From: Nocardia brasiliensis NBRC 14402
GTDB taxonomy: Bacteria; Actinomycetota; Actinomycetes; Mycobacteriales; Mycobacteriaceae
Length of the DNA: 64,000 nt
NCBI RefSeq assembly: GCF_000308475.2
Contig: NZ_BAFT02000016.1
Span: 186,001-250,000 of the forward strand
Reading direction: 5' to 3'
Below the pieces are notes generated by a model. That model ran no database searches. It was not told the origin of the DNA and worked only from the letters and a program-made list of their open reading frames with translations. Both the position numbers and the translations under genes were made by a program. Below are positions 39,572-48,416 of this stretch, piece after piece (the stretch's first letter is position 1; each line of letters begins with the position of its first letter).

Positions 39572-40597
39572 TCAGTTCCCCGACAGCGGCAGCCGTACCT
39601 CGAAACGGCTGCCGCCGGGCCGGTTCTCGGCGGTGATGCGGCCCTGGTGCGCCTCGACCAGACCGGCCGCGATCGCCAAACCCATGCCGCTGCCGGTGGG
39701 TACGCCGTCGGCGGCGACCGGGGAGCGCGCGGCGGTGCCGCGATAGGCGACCTCGAAAATGCGCGGCAGGTCCGCCTCGGCGATCCCCGGCCCGGTGTCG
39801 TCGACCCGTGCCCACGCCTGACCGTCGGCGGTGCCCGCCGAGAGGGCGACCTCGCCGCCGGGCGGCGTATGCGCGATGGCATTGGACACCAGGTTGGTCA
39901 GCACCCGGCCGAGCGCCTGATCGTTCGCGGTGACGACGATGCGCGAATCCGGTTGTTCCGCACGGAGTTCGACCTGGGCGCGGGCCGCGGTCGGCCGGTT
40001 CGCGGCGAGTACCTCGTCGATCAGTTCCCGCAGATCCACCGGCTCCAGCTCGAGGCGCAGCGCGCCCGCGTTGATCTTCGACATCTCGAACAGGTCGTCG
40101 ACCATGCGGGAGAGCCGATTCGTCTCGACGCCGATCTGCTCGGCGTAGGTCGCCACGTCGGCCTGTCCGCTGACGACACCGTCGGAGAGCGCTTCGGCCA
40201 TCGCGCGAATGCCCGCCAGCGGAGTCCGCAGGTCATGGCTCACCCAGGCGACCAGCTCGCGGCGGGACTGCTCGGCCGCGCGCTCCTGTTCGAGGATCTG
40301 CTTCTCCCAGACCATCTTTCGGGCCTGCTCGCGCCCGAGCAGGATCGCGGCGGGGACGGTGACCGCCGCGACGATGCCGAGCACCACCGCGGTGCGCTGT
40401 AGCTCCTGGGTGAACATCAGCCCGCTGACCCCGATCACGCCCGCGAGGGTGGCCAGCGTCGGAATCAGCACCAGCACCGCCATGCTCGTGGTCACCGACC
40501 GATTCCTGGTGGTGCGCAGGATGATCGCGCCGACCAGGACCACCGGCAGCGAGCAGGCCAGCGAATAGATGACGAGCTGGGTGGTGTCCTCAGGCAT
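39572..40597 (-). CDS. Sensor histidine kinase
   Basis: 341 residues. Three hydrophobic segments in the first 90 residues are followed by the dimerisation helix with the H-box [13 protein letters not shown], an N-box NLVSNAIAH, and G-boxes [12 protein letters not shown] and GSGMGLAIA. No HAMP or sensory domain beyond the membrane part is seen. It starts inside the response-regulator gene (8-nt overlap) and so is translated with it. The signal is unknown. Confidence 0.93.
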   Translation of the reverse strand: MPEDTTQLVIYSLACSLPVVLVGAIILRTTRNRSVTTSMAVLVLIPTLATLAGVIGVSGLMFTQELQRTAVVLGIVAAVTVPAAILLGREQARKMVWEKQILEQERAAEQSRRELVAWVSHDLRTPLAGIRAMAEALSDGVVSGQADVATYAEQIGVETNRLSRMVDDLFEMSKINAGALRLELEPVDLRELIDEVLAANRPTAARAQVELRAEQPDSRIVVTANDQALGRVLTNLVSNAIAHTPPGGEVALSAGTADGQAWARVDDTGPGIAEADLPRIFEVAYRGTAARSPVAADGVPTGSGMGLAIAAGLVEAHQGRITAENRPGGSRFEVRLPLSGN

Positions 40598-41288
40598 CGA
40601 CGGCTCCGTTGCCGGTGCGCGCCCACGCGTAACCGCGGCCCCACACGGTTTCGATGCGATGGCTGTCGCCGAGTTTGGCGCGCAGCCGTTTGATGTGCAC
40701 GGTGACCGTGGACAGGTCGCCGAAATCCCAGCCCCACACCTTGGCGAGCAAGGCTTCCCGGCTGAACACCTGCTGCGGATGCTGCAGCAGGAAGACGAGC
40801 AGGTCGAACTCGCGCGGCGTCAGATCCACGGGCGCCCCGGCGACGAGGACGAGCCGGACCGCCGGGCGGATCTCCACGGCGCCGTCGCGCAGCACCGGAT
40901 GGTCGCTGTCGCGCACCACCTGCGAGCGCCGCAGCACCGAGGCGACGCGCAGCGCGAGTTCCCGTGGGCTGAACGGCTTGGTGACGTAGTCGTCGGCGCC
41001 CGCCTCCAGGCCGAGTACCCGGTCGTCCTCGTCGCCGAGGGCGGTGAGCAGGATGACCGGCATGTCCGGTCGCGGGCCCGAGCGGATGCTGCGGCAGATC
41101 TCGATGCCGTCCGGCGCGGGCATCATCACGTCGAGCACGGCCAGCTCGATCACCTCGTCCGGATTCGCCAGCGCCGCCGAAGTGGTTGTGCCGTCCGCGG
41201 TTTCGCGTACCGTATGGCCGTCGCGCTCGAGATAGCGGCGGACCACGTCCCGGACGACGGGATCGTCGTCGGCGATCAGAATCGTCAT
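40590..41288 (-). CDS. OmpR-family response regulator
   Basis: 232 residues. The receiver domain has the phosphoacceptor Asp53 (LDVMMP), Thr82 and Lys104 (TKPFSPREL). The winged-helix effector (about 130-225) has [18 protein letters not shown] and [11 protein letters not shown]. It pairs with the kinase downstream and lies 4 bp after the GT-C-like membrane protein gene, so all three are one operon. Confidence 0.95.
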   Translation of the reverse strand: MTILIADDDPVVRDVVRRYLERDGHTVRETADGTTTSAALANPDEVIELAVLDVMMPAPDGIEICRSIRSGPRPDMPVILLTALGDEDDRVLGLEAGADDYVTKPFSPRELALRVASVLRRSQVVRDSDHPVLRDGAVEIRPAVRLVLVAGAPVDLTPREFDLLVFLLQHPQQVFSREALLAKVWGWDFGDLSTVTVHIKRLRAKLGDSHRIETVWGRGYAWARTGNGAVDA

Positions 41289-41292
41289 GCCC

Positions 41293-42645
41293 TCACCAGT
41301 TCGTCAGGATCGTGTGGACCAGCAGCAGGGTCGCGGCGGCTTGCAGCGCGAGCCAGGGCCGGGCGGTGGCGCGCGGCAGAAAGGCGGTCGCGGCGAGCAA
41401 CCAGATATCGAACGGTAGCCAGATTCGCTCGGTTTCCGCTTTGCTCAGCCCGCTGAGGTCTGCCGCGAGTATCGCGCACAGGGCCGCGGCGACCAGCAGC
41501 GCCGTCGGATCGAGGGCACGCAGCGGGCGCGGCGACAGCGCGCGGGACAGGCCTGCGACGGTCGCGAGGCCCACCGCGCACACCGTCGCGGCCAGGTTGC
41601 CCCACCACCAGTACGCATAGGACCGCTCACTGGCTATGCCCTGGTAGTAGCGCTGCACCACGAGGTGATAGCCGTCCAGCCACCAGAAGCCGGCCAGGGT
41701 GAACGCGACCACGACCACCAGCGCACCGGCCAGTGCGGGCAGCAGGGGCCGCGCGGTTCGGGCCGCGATCAGCACGGCCACGGCCGGAAGAGCCATCAGG
41801 ACCAAGCCGTAGCTGAGATAGATGCCGAGCGCGAACAGAACGCCTGCGGCGATCGCGGCGCTGGTCTTGCCGCCGGGCCGCGCCGCGATCGCCAGTAATG
41901 CGACGGCCCAGGCGGTGACACCGGCGAACATGGCGTCCGCGGAAACCGCGATCCACAGCGCGGCGGGCGCGAGCACCAGGAACGGCAGCGCCGCCCGAGC
42001 TCGATCCTCGGCCCCGAGCGCCCGCAGCGCGACCGCGACGGCGAGCACCGCGCTGGTGCCGATCAGCAGGCAGGCCACGCCCGCCCACGCGCCGCCGCCG
42101 AGGCCGAGGCGGTCGAGCAGCACGAAGAAGAGCAACGCGCCCGGCGGATGCCCCGACACGTGCGTGGTCCACGAGTCCGGCTCGAAATCGAGGATGCGGT
42201 CGGCGAATCCGCGCAGCATCGCGCCGATGTCGGTGACGCCACCGACCTCGTGCAGATACTCGTTGGGATCGGTGAGCCGGCCGGCGAATCCGCGCTCCCA
42301 GCCGTCGACCATGGCGAGCGCGAACGCCCAGCCCAGCGCGGCCGCCCAGGAGACGGCGAGCAACGGACGCCAGGACAACCGGCGGGCGAGCGTGGGGCCC
42401 TGTGCCACAACGACAATCGCGAGAGCGATAGCCGGCCCGGTACCCCAGCCCGCGTGCGGCAACCAGTTGCCGAAGAGCGGTGCGGCGCCGGCGTACAGCT
42501 TGCTACGCCACGATTCGCCGGCGATTCGCGGGACGACGAAGGCCGCCGTGACGAGCACGGCGGCGCTGCCCGCGCCCACCAGGTCGCCACGGAGCCGGGC
42601 CCGCCGCGGGGGATCGAGGACGGAGGTATCGGGCACGGTTATCAC
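41293..42645 (-). CDS. Polytopic GT-C-like membrane protein
   Basis: 450 residues with about eleven hydrophobic helices. A loop after the second helices contains DPNEYLHEVG and DSWTTHVSGHPPGALLFF, the acidic/HPPG loop seen in some polyprenyl-phosphate-sugar-dependent glycosyltransferases. No named family can be assigned from sequence alone. It heads an operon with the response regulator and kinase, and its start lies 115 bp from the divergent GT2 gene. Confidence 0.75.
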   Translation of the reverse strand: MITVPDTSVLDPPRRARLRGDLVGAGSAAVLVTAAFVVPRIAGESWRSKLYAGAAPLFGNWLPHAGWGTGPAIALAIVVVAQGPTLARRLSWRPLLAVSWAAALGWAFALAMVDGWERGFAGRLTDPNEYLHEVGGVTDIGAMLRGFADRILDFEPDSWTTHVSGHPPGALLFFVLLDRLGLGGGAWAGVACLLIGTSAVLAVAVALRALGAEDRARAALPFLVLAPAALWIAVSADAMFAGVTAWAVALLAIAARPGGKTSAAIAAGVLFALGIYLSYGLVLMALPAVAVLIAARTARPLLPALAGALVVVVAFTLAGFWWLDGYHLVVQRYYQGIASERSYAYWWWGNLAATVCAVGLATVAGLSRALSPRPLRALDPTALLVAAALCAILAADLSGLSKAETERIWLPFDIWLLAATAFLPRATARPWLALQAAATLLLVHTILTNW

Positions 42646-42760
42646 GATAGGGCGGCAATCGAGCCGTCTATGCAGATCCCGGCGGTTTTTCTGATGATGT
42701 CACTGTTTCGTCACAGGTTTTCGGGCCGTTTCGCGGCCGCGACGGCTTAGCGTCGGCAGC

Positions 42761-43432
42761 GTGACTCGAACCCAGGTTGATCCTGCCGGAGTGACCGTCG
42801 TGATTCCGTGCCGGGACGAAGCTGATGCGTTGCCCGATGTGCTCGCCGCGCTACCCGCCGGATATCACGCCCTCGTGGTGGACAACGGCTCCACCGATGG
42901 CACCGGCGCCGTCGCGCGCAGCCGCGGCGCCACGGTGGTGCACGAGGCCAGACCGGGCTACGGCGCGGCCGTGCAGGCGGGCATCGCGGCGGCCCGCACC
43001 GAGTTGGTCGCGGTACTCGACGGCGACGGATCGATGGATCCGGCCGAACTGCCCGGCCTCGTCGAATTGGTGCGTGGCGGAGCCGATCTCGCGGTCGGCC
43101 GGCGACGGCCCACGCATGCCGGGGTCTGGCCCTGGCACGCCCGGCTCGGCAATCTGCTCGTCGCGCGCCGACTGCGACGCAAATACGGTCTGCCCGTGCA
43201 CGATATCGCCGCGATGCGGGTGGCGCGGCGGGCCGGAATGCTGTCGCTCGGACCCTTGCACCAGCGGTCCGGCTATCCGCTCGAGCTGCTGGTCGGCGCG
43301 GCCGGCGCCGGTTGGCGGGTGGAGGAGCGGGATATCGTCTACCGGCCGCGCGCGGGCGGGGTGTCGAAGGTGTCGGGCTCGTGGCTCGGAACTTTGCGTG
43401 CCACCAAGGATTTCCTGGCGGTGCTGCGATGA
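42761..43432 (+). CDS. Family 2 glycosyltransferase (polyprenyl-phosphate sugar synthase-like)
   Basis: 223 residues, a bare GT-A domain. VTVVIPCRDE, DNGSTDGT (41-48) and LDGDGSMDP (the DxD region) bind the nucleotide sugar. The length and motifs fit polyprenyl-phosphate mannose/glucose synthases lacking membrane helices. GTG 42761 is the only reasonable start. The stop overlaps the next gene by 4 nt (ATGA). Confidence 0.88.
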   Translation: MTRTQVDPAGVTVVIPCRDEADALPDVLAALPAGYHALVVDNGSTDGTGAVARSRGATVVHEARPGYGAAVQAGIAAARTELVAVLDGDGSMDPAELPGLVELVRGGADLAVGRRRPTHAGVWPWHARLGNLLVARRLRRKYGLPVHDIAAMRVARRAGMLSLGPLHQRSGYPLELLVGAAGAGWRVEERDIVYRPRAGGVSKVSGSWLGTLRATKDFLAVLR

Positions 43433-44109
43433 GCTGCTGTCCGGCGACGCTGCTGGTGATCGCGAAGGCGCCCATCGCGGGCTTCGCCAAAACCCGGCTC
43501 TCTCCGCCGCTGACCCCGCACGAAGCGGCCACGGTGGCTGCCGCCGCACTGCTGGACACCCTCGAAGCGGTGCTGCGCAGCGAGGTCGCGCATCGGGTCG
43601 TCGCGTTCACCGGCGATCTGTCGGCGGCCGAATGCAGTGGTGAATTGGCAAGGGCGCTGGAGTCGTTCGAGGTCGTACCGCAACGTGGCACGGGTTTCGG
43701 TGCGCGCCTGGCGAACGCGCACGCCGATGCCGCGCGTTTCGGTGCGCCGGTATTCCAGATCGGGATGGACACGCCGCAGCTCGGCCCGGAGACCTTGACC
43801 GCGGCGGCGCGTGCGCTCGTCGCGGGTGACGGTGCGTTGCTCGGCCCGGCCGAGGACGGCGGCTGGTGGGGACTCGGATTACCGTCGCCGCAACCCGCGC
43901 GAGTGCTCGAGCATGTTCCGATGTCCACCGCTCGCACCGGCGAGTTGACGCGGAAGGCGTTGCAGCAGTGCGGGTACGCGGTGACCTCGCTGCCGCGATT
44001 CAGCGATGTCGATACCTTCGCCGATGCGCAACGGGTCGCCGCTGCTTCGCGCGGCCGATTCGCCGGGGAGATCCACCGGCTGCGTGAACGCGGGTTGGTG
44101 CGATCGTGA
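43429..44109 (+). CDS. TIGR04282/DUF2064 transferase (arsenosugar glycosyltransferase-like)
   Basis: 226 residues. LLVIAKAPIAGFAKTRLSPPL and IGMDTPQLGPETL with GPAEDGGWWGLGL identify the DUF2064 family, a GT-A/CofC-like fold. Some members are annotated for arsenosugar synthesis. Here the partners suggest sugar-nucleotide or glycosyl chemistry. Coupled by ATGA to the GT2 gene and by GTGA to the next small ORF. Confidence 0.88.
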   Translation: MSCCPATLLVIAKAPIAGFAKTRLSPPLTPHEAATVAAAALLDTLEAVLRSEVAHRVVAFTGDLSAAECSGELARALESFEVVPQRGTGFGARLANAHADAARFGAPVFQIGMDTPQLGPETLTAAARALVAGDGALLGPAEDGGWWGLGLPSPQPARVLEHVPMSTARTGELTRKALQQCGYAVTSLPRFSDVDTFADAQRVAAASRGRFAGEIHRLRERGLVRS

Positions 44110-44279
44110 GCGGCGTCTGCGGCGTTCCGCGCCGGGCGGGCGGACTCCGCGTCCGCACCGGCCGTCTTGCCACGGCCGGCGGCGGCCGGCGCCGCGATGT
44201 GCTCCGCGCGCGCCTGGCCGGAGCGATCGGAGCTTTCGCCGCCGTAGTCGACCGCCCAGCACGGGAGGCGACGTCGTGA
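44106..44279 (+). CDS. Putative 57-residue ORF wedged between DUF2064 and methyltransferase genes
   Basis: It begins at the GTG that overlaps the DUF2064 stop (GTGA, 44106-44109). It ends at the TGA that overlaps the methyltransferase GTG (GTGA, 44276-44279). The product is Arg/Gly/Ala-rich with one mildly hydrophobic stretch (RLAGAIGAFAAVV). Third-position GC is high, as in real genes here. No homology is recognised. It may be a true coupled microprotein or a ribosome bridge between its neighbours; equally it could be chance. Confidence 0.4.
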   Translation: MSGVCGVPRRAGGLRVRTGRLATAGGGRRRDVLRARLAGAIGAFAAVVDRPAREATS

Positions 44280-44962
44280 GCGGGATCGAGCTGGACGTGT
44301 TCGACCGCGCGCTGGCGGGCGAGAAGTGTTGGGTCCGAGATACGGACGGTGTGCGGCATAGCCTGCCGATGGAGCGGTGGCTGGGACTGTCCCGCGCGGA
44401 TCGTCGTGCGGATCTGACGCTGACCAGATGTTGTGACGGTCCGACGGTGGATCTCGGCTGCGGGCCCGGCCGGTTGGTGGCGGCGCTGCTTCGGCGCGGT
44501 GTGCTGGCGCTGGGGGTGGACATCTCCCCAACCGCAGTGGCCATCACCAGGTTTCGTGGTGCGCCCGCGCTACGGCGTGATCTGTTCGGTCCGCTGCCCG
44601 GCACGGGACGCTGGGCCTACGCGCTGCTCGCCGACGGCAATATCGGGATCGGCGGCGACCCGGAGCGCATCCTCCGGCGTACCGCGTCCCTGCTCATGCC
44701 AGGCGGCGTCGCAGTCGTCGAGTTCGGCCGTCCCGGTACGGGTTCGGCCACTCGGCAGCTCCGCGTCGAGTCACGGGCGCACGTGGGCTGCTGGTTCCCG
44801 TGGGCCACGGTGAGCATCGACCATGCGGCAGATCTCGCGCGCGGCACCGGGTTTCGGGTGCTCGACACAGCGGACGTGGGCGGCAGGCACATCGCATGGT
44901 TGCGCAGTCGCCGAGTTTCCCGCGCCGCGATGCGATCGCGACCGGTTCGCGTCGGGGCATAG
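44276..44962 (+). CDS. Class I SAM-dependent methyltransferase
   Basis: 228 residues. The SAM-binding motif VDLGCGPGRLVAALL lies near residue 60 and is followed by GVDISPTAVAI and LADGNIGIGGDPERIL. The N-terminus (CWVRDTDGVRHSLPMERWL) is specific to this cluster type. GTG 44276 has GGGAGG at 44263-44268. The substrate is unknown; context suggests a sugar or lipid-linked intermediate. A 182-bp gap precedes the molybdoenzyme gene. Confidence 0.87.
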   Translation: MSGIELDVFDRALAGEKCWVRDTDGVRHSLPMERWLGLSRADRRADLTLTRCCDGPTVDLGCGPGRLVAALLRRGVLALGVDISPTAVAITRFRGAPALRRDLFGPLPGTGRWAYALLADGNIGIGGDPERILRRTASLLMPGGVAVVEFGRPGTGSATRQLRVESRAHVGCWFPWATVSIDHAADLARGTGFRVLDTADVGGRHIAWLRSRRVSRAAMRSRPVRVGA

Positions 44963-45144
44963 GAGGTCCGCGTGCTGGGCTGGGATGAGATCGGATCGGC
45001 CTGTCGAGTTCGACCGGGCGGATCCGGCGGATCATTCGGTCGCCGGGGCTTTCCGCCGTCGGTTGGCCATGGCGTAGTTGGTGCGGCGGTAGGCACGCTC
45101 CGTCTTCCTGTTCATGACTATTCGAGCATTCGAGGCGGTGTCCG

Positions 45145-46323
45145 ATGACTGTGCACGAATCCGCTGAGCGCACGGGCGGATCGGACGATCGGTGGTACCG
45201 GGTGTCCGGCGCCCGCGGCCCGGAGGTGGCGAGCCGGGTGGGCCTCGCGCTCGGTGCGGCGATCCTGATCTGCTTTGTGACCGGGCTGCTGAGCCACTGG
45301 ATTCAGCATCCGCCGAGCTGGTTCTGGTGGCCTGCGCACCCGGTGTGGCTGTACCGGTTGACGCAAGGGCTGCACGTCGTTTCGGGTGTCGCCGCGATTC
45401 CGATGCTGCTGGTGAAACTTTGGGCCGTGTACCCGAAGCTGTTCGAGCGCCCGGTGCTCGGATCGCCGCTGCGCATGCTGGAGCGCGGATCGATCGCGGT
45501 GCTGGTCGGCGCGATGGTGTTCGAGCTGTCGACCGGACTGTTGAACATCGCGCAGTACTACCCGTGGAAGTTCTTCTTTCGCACCGCGCATTACGCGATG
45601 GCCTTTGTCGCGACGGGTGCGTTGGCGGTGCACCTCGCGGTGAAGCTGCCGGTGATCCGGGCGGCGTTGAGCCGTCCGATCGATACGGAGCCCGCAGACC
45701 GCGAGGCTGCAGAAGGGGCGGGCGCGCGCCATGTTTCACGACGGACGGTGCTGACCGCGGCTTGCGTTTCCGCGGGCGCGGCGACCTTGGCGATGGCCGG
45801 TCAGACGGTTCCGTTCCTGCGCTGGGCCGCTGTGCTCGCACCGCGTAGTGGCGAAGGGCCGCAGGGACTTCCGGTCAACAGGACCGCCGCGTCCGCCGGT
45901 GTCGGCGGGCCGGCGCGGGCAGCGGACTATCGGCTGATCGTCCAGGTCGGTGACCGGAAACGCGCCTTCACCAGGGACGAACTGTTGGCCATGCCGCAGA
46001 CGCGGGCCAGGTTGCCGATCGCCTGTGTCGAGGGCTGGAGTGCCACCGCCGACTGGTCCGGTGTGCGCCTGCGTGATCTGCTCGCCGCGGTGGGACCGTA
46101 TCCCGGTGGTGACGTACATTTCCGATCGCTGGAGACCAACGGCATCTATGCGAGTTCGACACTGCCGCAACGACATGTCGCCGACGCGGACACGCTGGTG
46201 GCGCTGTCGTTGAACGGCGCGACGCTCGACCTCGACCACGGCTACCCGTGCCGCCTCATCGCGCCCAGCCGGCCGGGAGTGCTGCAGACGAAATGGCTTT
46301 CGACGATCGAGGCCCGATCATGA
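45145..46323 (+). CDS. Membrane molybdopterin oxidoreductase with internal twin-arginine segment
   Basis: 392 residues. An N-terminal membrane part has four helices (about 30-170) with histidines in HVVSG and AHYAMAF that could bind heme. A linker leads to SRRTVLTAA (198-206) before a fifth helix, a twin-arginine signal inside the protein. The C-terminal part is a sulfite-oxidase-family domain with the molybdenum-ligand Cys294 (PIACVEGWSATADW). The catalytic domain should be folded in the cytoplasm and exported by Tat. Dual Sec/Tat molybdoenzymes are known from Streptomyces. It overlaps the next gene by 4 nt. Confidence 0.88.
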   Translation: MTVHESAERTGGSDDRWYRVSGARGPEVASRVGLALGAAILICFVTGLLSHWIQHPPSWFWWPAHPVWLYRLTQGLHVVSGVAAIPMLLVKLWAVYPKLFERPVLGSPLRMLERGSIAVLVGAMVFELSTGLLNIAQYYPWKFFFRTAHYAMAFVATGALAVHLAVKLPVIRAALSRPIDTEPADREAAEGAGARHVSRRTVLTAACVSAGAATLAMAGQTVPFLRWAAVLAPRSGEGPQGLPVNRTAASAGVGGPARAADYRLIVQVGDRKRAFTRDELLAMPQTRARLPIACVEGWSATADWSGVRLRDLLAAVGPYPGGDVHFRSLETNGIYASSTLPQRHVADADTLVALSLNGATLDLDHGYPCRLIAPSRPGVLQTKWLSTIEARS

Positions 46324-46760
46324 CCGTGATTCGGCTGTTGTTGCTGCTGGCGGGCGGCTGGCTCGGGTGGTACGGGATCACGTTGCTGCTCGACTTCCCG
46401 CGGGCGGACCTGATCTCGATCGCCGTGTGGTTCGCGGGTGGCATCCTGTTGCACGACGCGGTTTTCGCGCCGCTGTGCGCCGCGGCCGGCGTCACCGCTC
46501 GCCGGTTCCTGCCGGGCATCTGGTGGGGACCTGCCGCGTGCGGTGCGGTTTGTACGGTGGCGCTGCTGGCGATCGCCGCGCCCGTGCTCGACCGCGGTCA
46601 CGCCATGCCGGACAACCCCACGGTGCTGGACCGGAACTATCCCCTCGGCCTGGTGGCCGCGCTGGTAATGGTCTGGATGCTGGTGGGTGCCGCCGGGGCG
46701 GCGAAACTCGTAGATCGGCGCCGCCGGCGCGACACCACGACCCGAAGGAGCACTTCGTGA
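46320..46760 (+). CDS. Small four-helix membrane protein
   Basis: 146 residues, unrecognised. Four hydrophobic helices (starting VIRLLLLLAGGWLGW, then AVWFAGGILLHDAVF, a third around CGAVCTVALLAIA, a fourth VAALVMVWMLVGAAGAAKL) and a basic Arg/Thr tail are seen. HDAVFAPLCAAAG gives a conserved-looking loop. It is coupled by ATGA to the molybdoenzyme and by GTGA to the flavodoxin gene, so it may be a partner subunit. Confidence 0.75.
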   Translation: MTVIRLLLLLAGGWLGWYGITLLLDFPRADLISIAVWFAGGILLHDAVFAPLCAAAGVTARRFLPGIWWGPAACGAVCTVALLAIAAPVLDRGHAMPDNPTVLDRNYPLGLVAALVMVWMLVGAAGAAKLVDRRRRRDTTTRRSTS

Positions 46761-47461
46761 CCACCTACGACGACCTGCGCGCTCTGTTCGTCAACTGCAC
46801 TTTGAAACGCTCGCCCGAGGTGAGCAACACGCAGGGCCTGATCGATATCAGTGCCCGCATCATGGCGAAGAACGGCGTGCAGGTCGCCCAGATCCGGGCC
46901 GTCGATCACGACATCGCCTTCGGCGTCTGGCCCGACATGACCGAGCACGGCTGGCCCACCGACGAATGGCCCGCACTGCAACGGCAGGTGATGGACGCCG
47001 ACATCCTGGTGCTGGCGGGCCCGATCTGGTTGGGCGACAACAGTTCCGTCACCAAACAGGTCATCGAGCGGCTCTACGCCAACTCGTCGATCCTCAACGA
47101 GCACGGCCAGTACGCGTACTACGGCCGCGTGGGCGGCTGCCTCATCACCGGCAACGAGGACGGGGTCAAGCACTGCGCGATGAACATCCTCTACAGCCTG
47201 CAGCATCTCGGCTACACCATCCCGCCGCAGGCCGACGCGGGCTGGATCGGCGAAGCGGGCCCCGGCCCGTCCTATCTCGATCCCGGCTCCGGCGGCCCCG
47301 ACAACGATTTCACCAACCGCAACACCACCTTCATGACCTGGAACCTGCTGCACCTGGCCCGAATGCTCAAGGACGCCAACGGCATCCCCGCCCACGGCAA
47401 CCAGCGCTCGGAGTGGGACGCCGGCTGTCGCTTCGATTTCGAGAACCCCGAATACCGCTGA
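46757..47461 (+). CDS. Flavodoxin/NADPH-dependent FMN reductase family protein
   Basis: 234 residues. ALFVNCTLKRSPEVSNTQGL forms the FMN-phosphate loop and LAGPIWLGDNSSVTKQVIERL the flavin-ring loop of WrbA-like NAD(P)H:quinone oxidoreductases. A C-terminal extension with NRNTTFMTWNLLHLARML is common in actinobacterial members. GAAGGAG precedes the GTG. It is the last gene of the block and a likely redox partner. Confidence 0.87.
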   Translation: MTTYDDLRALFVNCTLKRSPEVSNTQGLIDISARIMAKNGVQVAQIRAVDHDIAFGVWPDMTEHGWPTDEWPALQRQVMDADILVLAGPIWLGDNSSVTKQVIERLYANSSILNEHGQYAYYGRVGGCLITGNEDGVKHCAMNILYSLQHLGYTIPPQADAGWIGEAGPGPSYLDPGSGGPDNDFTNRNTTFMTWNLLHLARMLKDANGIPAHGNQRSEWDAGCRFDFENPEYR

Positions 47462-47475
47462 TCGCCGCCGGACAC

Positions 47476-47512
47476 GCAAGGGCCGGTGGGCGTAGACGCC
47501 ACCGGCCCTTGC
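47476..47512 (+). terminator. Terminator between flavodoxin gene and kdpC
   Basis: A 14-bp stem (GCAAGGGCCGGTGG at 47476-47489, complement 47499-47512) 14 bp after the plus-strand stop, followed by GCTTTCGC. kdpC ends 13 bp beyond on the minus strand, so it likely serves both. Confidence 0.8.
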
Positions 47513-47524
47513 GCTTTCGCACCG

Positions 47525-48415
47525 CTACCCGCGGAACGGGTACCGCTGGTCGAGGTCGAGGTTCAACTCGACCACGTTGACCCGTGGTTCGCCGAGGAAG
47601 CCCAGTGTGCGGCCGTCGGTGTGCGCGTCCACCACCTGACGGACCTGACCCTCGGAGATGTTGCGCGCCTTGGCGACTCGGGCGACCTGGAGGTCCGCGT
47701 ACCGCGGCGAGATATGCGGGTCCAGGCCACTGCCGCTGGCGGTTACCGCGTCGGAGGGCACCGGGGTGTCGACCGGGGCGTCGCCGAAGATCGGCACGAT
47801 CCGGCCCGCCGCGTAGTCCTCGCCGGGCTGGGCGCACTCGACCTGGACGCCCTTGTAGGCGGACAGAAACGGCGTCGCCGGGCACGCCTCGTTGACGCTC
47901 ACGACCCGGGTGGGATGGGCCACCTCGCCGCGGCCGTCGCGCGGCCCGATCACCGAGAGCACCGCGCCCACACCGGTCTTCGTGCAGAACGGCCGGGCGC
48001 CGTCGACCCCCTCACGGTCGGCGATCGCCTTGCTGCGGGCGCAGACGGTGGACAGCAGGCTCAGCTTGGTCTCGGCCGGATCGGCGGCGAGCGTGTCCAC
48101 GATGCTTTCCGGACCCAGGTTGGACGCGGCGGTGCCCATCGGGTCGTACCCGTTGGTCCCGGCCGCGGAGGGCCTGCTCTGGAAGTACTGCACCAGCGCG
48201 TTGCCGTCGGTGTCGGTGAACGACTGGCCGATCAGGCTGGAGCCGACGACGGTGCCGCCGGATCTCACCAGCGACCCGTCCGCCTTGTCGTGCAGGCCGG
48301 GTAACTGAGCCACGGCGAAAACCACCAGGGGATAGGCGATTCCGGTGATCGCGGTGAGCACCAGCAGCGCGCGCAGTGCGGCCACGTGCTGCCGGATCCA
48401 GGTCGAAGTACGCAT
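47525..48415 (-). CDS. kdpC: Potassium-transporting ATPase KdpC subunit
   Basis: 296 residues, longer than the roughly 190 of enterobacterial KdpC. One N-terminal helix (LRALLVLTAITGIAYPLVV) and the soluble domain with SLIGQSF, DTDGNALVQYFQSRPSAAG and TASGSGLDPHISP are typical. A roughly 100-residue insert with cysteines (VCARSKAIAD, RPFCTKTGVG, EACPATPF, VECAQPGED) lies between, as in other actinobacteria. KdpC stabilises the KdpAB pump. One base separates it from kdpB. Confidence 0.96.
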   Translation of the reverse strand: MRTSTWIRQHVAALRALLVLTAITGIAYPLVVFAVAQLPGLHDKADGSLVRSGGTVVGSSLIGQSFTDTDGNALVQYFQSRPSAAGTNGYDPMGTAASNLGPESIVDTLAADPAETKLSLLSTVCARSKAIADREGVDGARPFCTKTGVGAVLSVIGPRDGRGEVAHPTRVVSVNEACPATPFLSAYKGVQVECAQPGEDYAAGRIVPIFGDAPVDTPVPSDAVTASGSGLDPHISPRYADLQVARVAKARNISEGQVRQVVDAHTDGRTLGFLGEPRVNVVELNLDLDQRYPFRG

Positions 48416-48416
48416 G

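Noticed and set aside
43429..44109. Second fbiD/cofC gene
   Set aside because: The fold is similar, but the GPAEDGGWWGLGL motif and length assign it to DUF2064/TIGR04282.
45032..45115. 27-residue basic minus-strand ORF in the gap before the molybdoenzyme gene
   Set aside because: Composition looks protein-like, but there is no ribosome site and no partner on that strand; kept only as a note.
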